Source: Stichopus chloronotus (lineage: Eukaryota > Echinodermata > Holothuroidea > Aspidochirotida > Stichopodidae). Taken from it: 64,000 bases of DNA. Numbering within the stretch: position 1 is the stretch's first letter; each line of letters opens with the position of its first letter. The stretch is taken from positions 32,717,511 through 32,781,510 of the forward strand of contig CM037836.1 of NCBI GenBank assembly GCA_021234535.1, in the 5' to 3' direction. This document shows positions 59,350 to 64,000 of this stretch, in pieces. The position numbers and the translations under genes were made by a program. The notes below the pieces were generated by a model that was not told the origin of the DNA, searched no databases, and was given only the letters and a program-made list of their open reading frames with translations.

Positions 59350-59433
59350 TACGGGTGGTCCTAGCGTTAAGTATACACTATTAACTACACCTATGTAGTT
59401 AACAGTGTATACTTAACGCTAGGACCACCTGTG
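59350..59433. mobile_element. 84-bp foldback mini-element
   Basis: A near-perfect hairpin: GGTGGTCCTAGCGTTAAGTA...GTAGTT pairs with ...TACTTAACGCTAGGACCACC, with 35-bp arms, one mismatch and a loop of about 6 nt. It is flanked by ATATACAC on both sides (59342-59349 and 59434-59441). The 8-bp duplication suggests hAT-type mobilisation. Confidence 0.8.
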
Positions 59434-61227
59434 ATATACACAAACAACGTAACTTTCATGATACAAGCAGACAACTGTATGTGCATCATATAGTACTGTG
59501 GTTCGAAGCGAGCGAGTAACTGTACCATTTCAACGGGAAATTTTCATCTTTTGATCACCTCCTCAGTTCCGATCCAAGCTGATTAAGCTGTCTATGCCCC
59601 GCCCTAATGACCTCAAATGACTGACAGCCTTGAAATGAAATATATTGTGTACAAGTTTGCAGATCGATTCGTAGATTTTACTTCTCGCGATTTTCGACAG
59701 CCAATCAGGAGTTTAAAATGCTAGTGGCAGGCAGGACTTACGTTCATGATTAGATGCAAGGCAGGATCGGAACATTGCTTACAGTATAATCCAGAATCGC
59801 GGAAATTCCCAATCCAGCTTATGCAGTGATGTGAATGAAATTTTCATTATTAATGGTGTCACTTCAGTGAAGTAAAAATGTCCCCGTTTGTCCCAATTCA
59901 TAGCTTAATTAGTGCCGGAAATCTTCTTTTCCACCGGGTGTGCATGCCTGCCAATTTCTGTAATCAGGGTTGCCATATGGCATTTTAAATGCCAAAAGAG
60001 GCAGATTTGTTTCATTTTTTACCTTTGTGGGCCAGTAAAAATTAGAAAGTGCACGCATTTTGGCGCTTTGTGGGTATAATTGAAATAAGTATAAAACACC
60101 CGCTTTATCGCGAAATATCAAGAATTTTTTTCCCCCAATTTAGTAGTTTCCCGAGTGGGACGGTCACGGGTTTACAATTTACTCTCCACTTATAGAAACA
60201 TAGATTATGTAATGATGTATATCATATTGCAGTGTGTTGAAAACATCAACAAGTGTTACACTGTACAAAAAGACAGGGTCAAGTTTTTATTCAAGTAGGG
60301 GCTAGTTTTTGCTTGGAGTTTTTTTTTTCATTTCAGGTAATTTGGTATCAGGTAAAAAATTGGCGGGTTACTCCACAAACTAACTGGTAACCTTGATTAC
60401 AGTCATTATAAGCCCATCGATTGAGTAATGAATGAAACTGGATTACATTGGGTAGCTGTAGCAGCAGGATAACCTAAAAAAGTTATGCCAAGGACTTAGG
60501 AAGCAGTTTAAATTAATATTTTAAAACACAAAATTGCTCATAACTCAAAAACGGAAGGAGATACGGACTTTTTCCATTTGGTGAGGAAATTTCAAAAAGT
60601 ATTTTGAGTATGATCTTTCTATCTGTGCAATTTCTGTGTTCATCGGAGTTAATCCAACAGAGTTATGATGATGTGTACTAGTTCCACGAAATTCCCTTAG
60701 AACATATTTCTGATGCAAAATTTTTGGCTGGGATTGTCCTAAATGGATCGTCGGAATTATTATGATAATGAACATGGTTTACTATAGACCGATCAGCAGC
60801 AGTTCGTCTATATTAATGTCACCGACGTGGTGCTCAAATACTGTAAAAAACAATTTTCAAACATTTCAAACTTTTTTTTTTTGATTTCCAAGCAACCTGA
60901 TTTTGGTAAAGTTAGTCCAACTTAGCATGTTTGAGCATCTATAGCCTACATACAATAGTAAGTATCATGATATGTATCCCCAAAGGCAACTCATAGTCAC
61001 GATCCATCTCAAGATTATGAAATATGTCTTGAATAAGACGAAGGGCGGCTGCAGAAAAACAGCTTATTTTTGTTGTTATTTTTTTCTTTTTGTTGCTTCA
61101 TCATTGCTATTAATTGATACAGACTCAGTTATAACCAGCAAAAGAAAGATGGTGTTTGCGGCGACTTATAAAACTTCAGTCAAGGTTTCAAACCAATACG
61201 TTCGACCAGAAGAGAGAGAAAAAAGAA

Positions 61228-61305
61228 AGGGCAAACGCAGTACCGAGTGGGGAGCCAACCCGTGACACTAGTATCACAAGTCCGCTAGAGTAACTGCATG
61301 AGCCA
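61228..61305 (-). repeat. tRNA-like segment (possible SINE head)
   Basis: The minus strand reads GTGGCTCATGCAGTTACTCT (A-box-like TGGCTCATGC) and, about 30 nt on, CACGGGTTGGCTCCCC (B-box-like; canonical GGTTCGANTCC) followed by ACTCGGTACTGCG. This spacing fits a degenerate Pol III promoter of a tRNA-derived SINE inside the hAT element. Not a functional tRNA: the cloverleaf is incomplete. Confidence 0.4.
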
Positions 61306-63673
61306 CTTCATACGTAGATGGCTGCAAGGGACCAAAAAATATACAAAGACAGACATCAAGGAGGCACGCAAAAAAAAAAAAAAAAATCAACGCTGGAATT
61401 ATGCCTAAACGTAACTTTTTCTCTTTCCACTTCTACATAGCTGAGCTGTTGTTCTTCAGTTCGCTTTTGTTTAGTATAACACGCGGGTGCTTTACTCGTC
61501 CTTTACAGCAGGTTAGTGTTAACAAAATGGGCAATATGTGTAGGCCTAGCCTGCATGGTTTGCATGATTTTACCAACATTAGGGAAGATAGCTGCTTTGT
61601 TAAACATAAGACAGGGACTGCCACTGTGTACAAGGTTAACTTCAATCGTTATGGCGATGAATACATTTACTTTCAGAAGCAATGAGGTTTGTTTTAGTGA
61701 GATATTGAAATGAACAGTTTTAAAATGGATCTGGAATTTGTTTTTGGTCCATTTTGATGTTGATATGTAACTATTAACGCTACATCCAAAAAAACAAATT
61801 TTTTTTACTTGTTGGAGGTGGTACCAGTACCACCACCACCAAAAAATTTTCCCGGTACTGCGAAGTATTCAAAAGTAACTGTACTCGCGTATTCAGATTT
61901 TTCTTTCGTTACTGCTAATACCGGTACTGCGAATACCAATAACGACTTGGATACCGGGATACCGCCCAACACTAGTCACAGTTACCGTTCTTGAGATATT
62001 GTTTACACGGTTTTCACATTTTGACCTCTGGGGACCTCAAATAACCTTTGACCTCCACCAAAAACATTAAGGATCATCTACTCAATATGACCAATTTACA
62101 CACAAAGTATGACATCAGTCACAGTTACCGTTCTTGAGATATTGTGTTCACAATGTTTTCACATTTTGACCTCTGGTGACCTCAAAAGACCTTTGACCTC
62201 CACCAAAACCAATAGGGATCATCTACTTAATATGACCAACCCACACACTAAGAATGATATCAGTCACAGTTACCCTTCTGAAGATATTGTGTTTACAAAG
62301 TTTTTACAGTTTGACCTCTGATGACCTCAAATGACATTTGACCTCCACCAAAAGCAATAGGGATCATCTACTTAATATGAACAACCCACACAGTAAGTAT
62401 GACATCAGTCACAGTTACCCTTCCGGACATATTGTGTTTCCAAGTTTTTCCAGTTTGACCTCAGGTGACCTAATATGATCTTTGATCTTAACCAAAAACA
62501 ATAGGGATCATCTACTCAATATGAACAACCCACACACCAGGTATGATATCAGACACAGTTACCGTTCTGAAGATATCATGTTTACAACGTTTTCACATTT
62601 TGACCTCTGGTGACCTCAAATGATCTTTGACCTCCACCAAAAACTATAGGGATCATCTACTCAATATGACCAACCCACACACCACGTATGACATAAGTCA
62701 CAGTTACCGTTCTTGAGATATCATGTTTACTAGGTTTTCACATTTTGACCTCTGGTGACCTCAAATGACCTTTGACCTCCACCAAAAACAATAGGGATCA
62801 TCTACTGAACATAACCAACCCACACACCAAGTATGACATCAGTCACAGTTACCCTTCTGGACATACTGTGTTTACAAGGTTTTTCCAGTTTGACCTCTGG
62901 TGACCTCATACAACCTTTGACCTCTACCAAAAACAATAGGGATCATCCACTCAATATGTCCAACCCACACACCACGTATGACATCAGACACAGCTACCAT
63001 TCTTGAGATATCGTGTTTACTAGGTTTTCACATTTTGACCTCTGGTGACCTCAAATGACCTTTGACCTCCACCAAAAACAATAGGGATCATCTACTCAAC
63101 ATGACCAACCCACACACCAAGTATGACATCAGTCACAGTTATCCTTCTGGACATACTGTGTTTACAAGGTTTTTCCAGTTTGACCTCTGGTGACCTCATA
63201 CAACCTTTGACCTCTACCAAAAACAATAGCGATCATCTACTCAATATGACCAACCCACACACCAGGTATGACATCAGACACAGTTACCGTTCTTTAGATA
63301 TCGTGTTTACTAGGTTTTCACATTTTGACCTCTGGTGACCTCAAATGACCTTTGACCTACACCAAAAACAATAAGGGTCATCCACTCAATGCGACCAACC
63401 AACACACAAAGTATGACATCAGTCACAGTTACCGTTCTTGAGATATCGTGTTTACGAGGTTTTCACATTTTGACCTCTGGTGACCTCAAATGACCTTTAA
63501 CCTCCACCAAAAACAATAGGGATCATCTACTCAATATAACCCAAGCCACACACTTAATATGAGATCAGTCATGGTTACCCTTGTTGAGATATCGTGTTTA
63601 CAAGAAGTGTTACATACACACACACACACGACATCACCATCGCATAGATTCCTTGAGCCTTCGGCAAGGAATC

Positions 63674-64000
63674 AAAAATGGGCCAAAGGGCCCACATGGA
63701 GCCTTGGGCTAAAAATCCCTGAAGACCCTAAAGGTACCATTAATAGAGTATTTTTGTGACATAGCATCAACATTAGTAGTATTCATAATTTTTAGCCATT
63801 CACTGACCAGAAACAGTCATTTGATCCTTACAACTGATATCATTTGATTAGCAGCATTTAGTGGATCACATCTTTACTCCAAAATTGAATGAGAACAGAA
63901 AACATGAGATTAACTGCTAAAACTCAATTTTACCCTGAAATTCCTTCCAGTTTTCTCATTCATGTACCCTTGCTAACATGTCCTTTCAACTTTTGTTTTT
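63674..64000. other. Unannotated right edge
   Basis: It begins with 'ATGGGCCAAAGGGCCCACATG', similar to the left flank of the element (58170). Otherwise AT-rich DNA without a recognisable feature. Confidence 0.4.

Larger units (their letters stand above)
58845..61974. mobile_element. Non-autonomous hAT element, 3130 bp
   Basis: Ends TAGGGTTGGGCGGTATC and (complement of right end) TAGTGTTGGGCGGTATC, one mismatch in 17. An exact 8-bp duplication GTCACAGT flanks it, both features of hAT transposons. Subterminal motifs GGTATTCGCAGTACCGG-like repeat at both ends (58870-58920 and 61850-61940), probable transposase-binding sites. Only short open frames lie inside, none resembling a hAT transposase, so it depends on an enzyme from elsewhere. 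Contains the 84-bp foldback element and a tRNA-like segment. Confidence 0.9.
58318..63673 (+). mobile_element. Hairpin-ended tandem-unit element, long copy (split by hAT)
   Basis: 5' end CAGAAAGCCAAAAGGCTTTG; internal array of about 14 units near 145 bp each (58460-58844 and 61975-63600); CA microsatellite (63618-63628); 3' hairpin ATTCCTTGAGCCTTCGGCAA ending AAGGAATCAAAAA. The 5' GTGATTCCTTG and 3' CAAGGAATCA are inverted matches. Architecture (palindromic termini, central unit array, microsatellite before a 3' hairpin, no coding) resembles non-autonomous Helitron-type elements of bivalves (HINE/pearl). The canonical 5'-TC and CTRR-3' ends are not evident, so the class is uncertain. Confidence 0.8.

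Noticed and set aside
61401..61685. 94-codon ORF inside the hAT element as transposase
   Set aside because: Too short and without hAT motifs; no other open segment nearby extends it.

Overview
This is eukaryotic, intron-bearing, repeat-dense DNA, most likely from a marine invertebrate deuterostome; an echinoderm is my best guess. That guess rests on the repeat mix (CR1-like and Tx1/L1-like LINEs, Gypsy, DIRS-like, hAT, TU-like foldback elements) and on an endophilin-A gene with very long introns. No species marker is present. There are no bacterial genes, CRISPR arrays or rRNA genes.

Layout. 1-1005 holds nothing recognisable. 1010-2160 is a 106-bp dimeric satellite. 2205-5397 is the right part of a modular foldback transposon (copy 1), abutting a CR1-like endonuclease relic (5450-6105). 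6600-9837 is a second, longer CR1-like LINE relic, broken by insertions and a (CCGT)n tract. 10470-16010 is a minus-strand Gypsy-type LTR element with a 4-bp target duplication, one complete LTR, one truncated LTR, two different gag types, a protease and no RT or integrase. 16415-20638 is foldback transposon copy 2, flanked by a 9-11 bp duplication and splitting a CR1-like RT relic. It contains a nested 719-bp foldback element made of a 21-bp satellite. 21280-23345 holds two more CR1-like relics, followed by telomere-like CCCTAA DNA.

23.4-35 kb and 36-41 kb are mostly anonymous AT-rich DNA with inverted-repeat elements (25.1-26.2 and 32.9-33.6 kb), a 60-bp tandem array open on both strands (30.2-31.2 kb) and a 116-bp array (35.5-36.0 kb). 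The only host gene I can support is endophilin-A (SH3GL family) on the minus strand. Its SH3/last coding exon is 35030-35211 and the preceding linker exon is 48972-49108. They are joined in frame across a 13.8-kb intron. The BAR-domain exons are not visible and probably lie beyond the window. The intron carries a DIRS-like relic (41.6-45.1 kb, same strand) with a 168-bp higher-order tandem repeat at its 5' side.

49-64 kb lies in the next upstream intron or beyond. It is dominated by one dispersed family with hairpin ends and an internal array of about 145-bp units (Helitron/HINE-like in architecture, class unproven). Into copies of it have inserted a 5'-truncated Tx1/L1 LINE (51680-54383, about 12-bp target duplication) and a 3130-bp non-autonomous hAT element (58845-61974, 8-bp duplication), the latter holding an 84-bp foldback element with its own 8-bp duplication.

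No unified new system of interacting genes is visible. The most unusual content is structural: nested, well-delimited foldback elements and coding-like tandem repeats.
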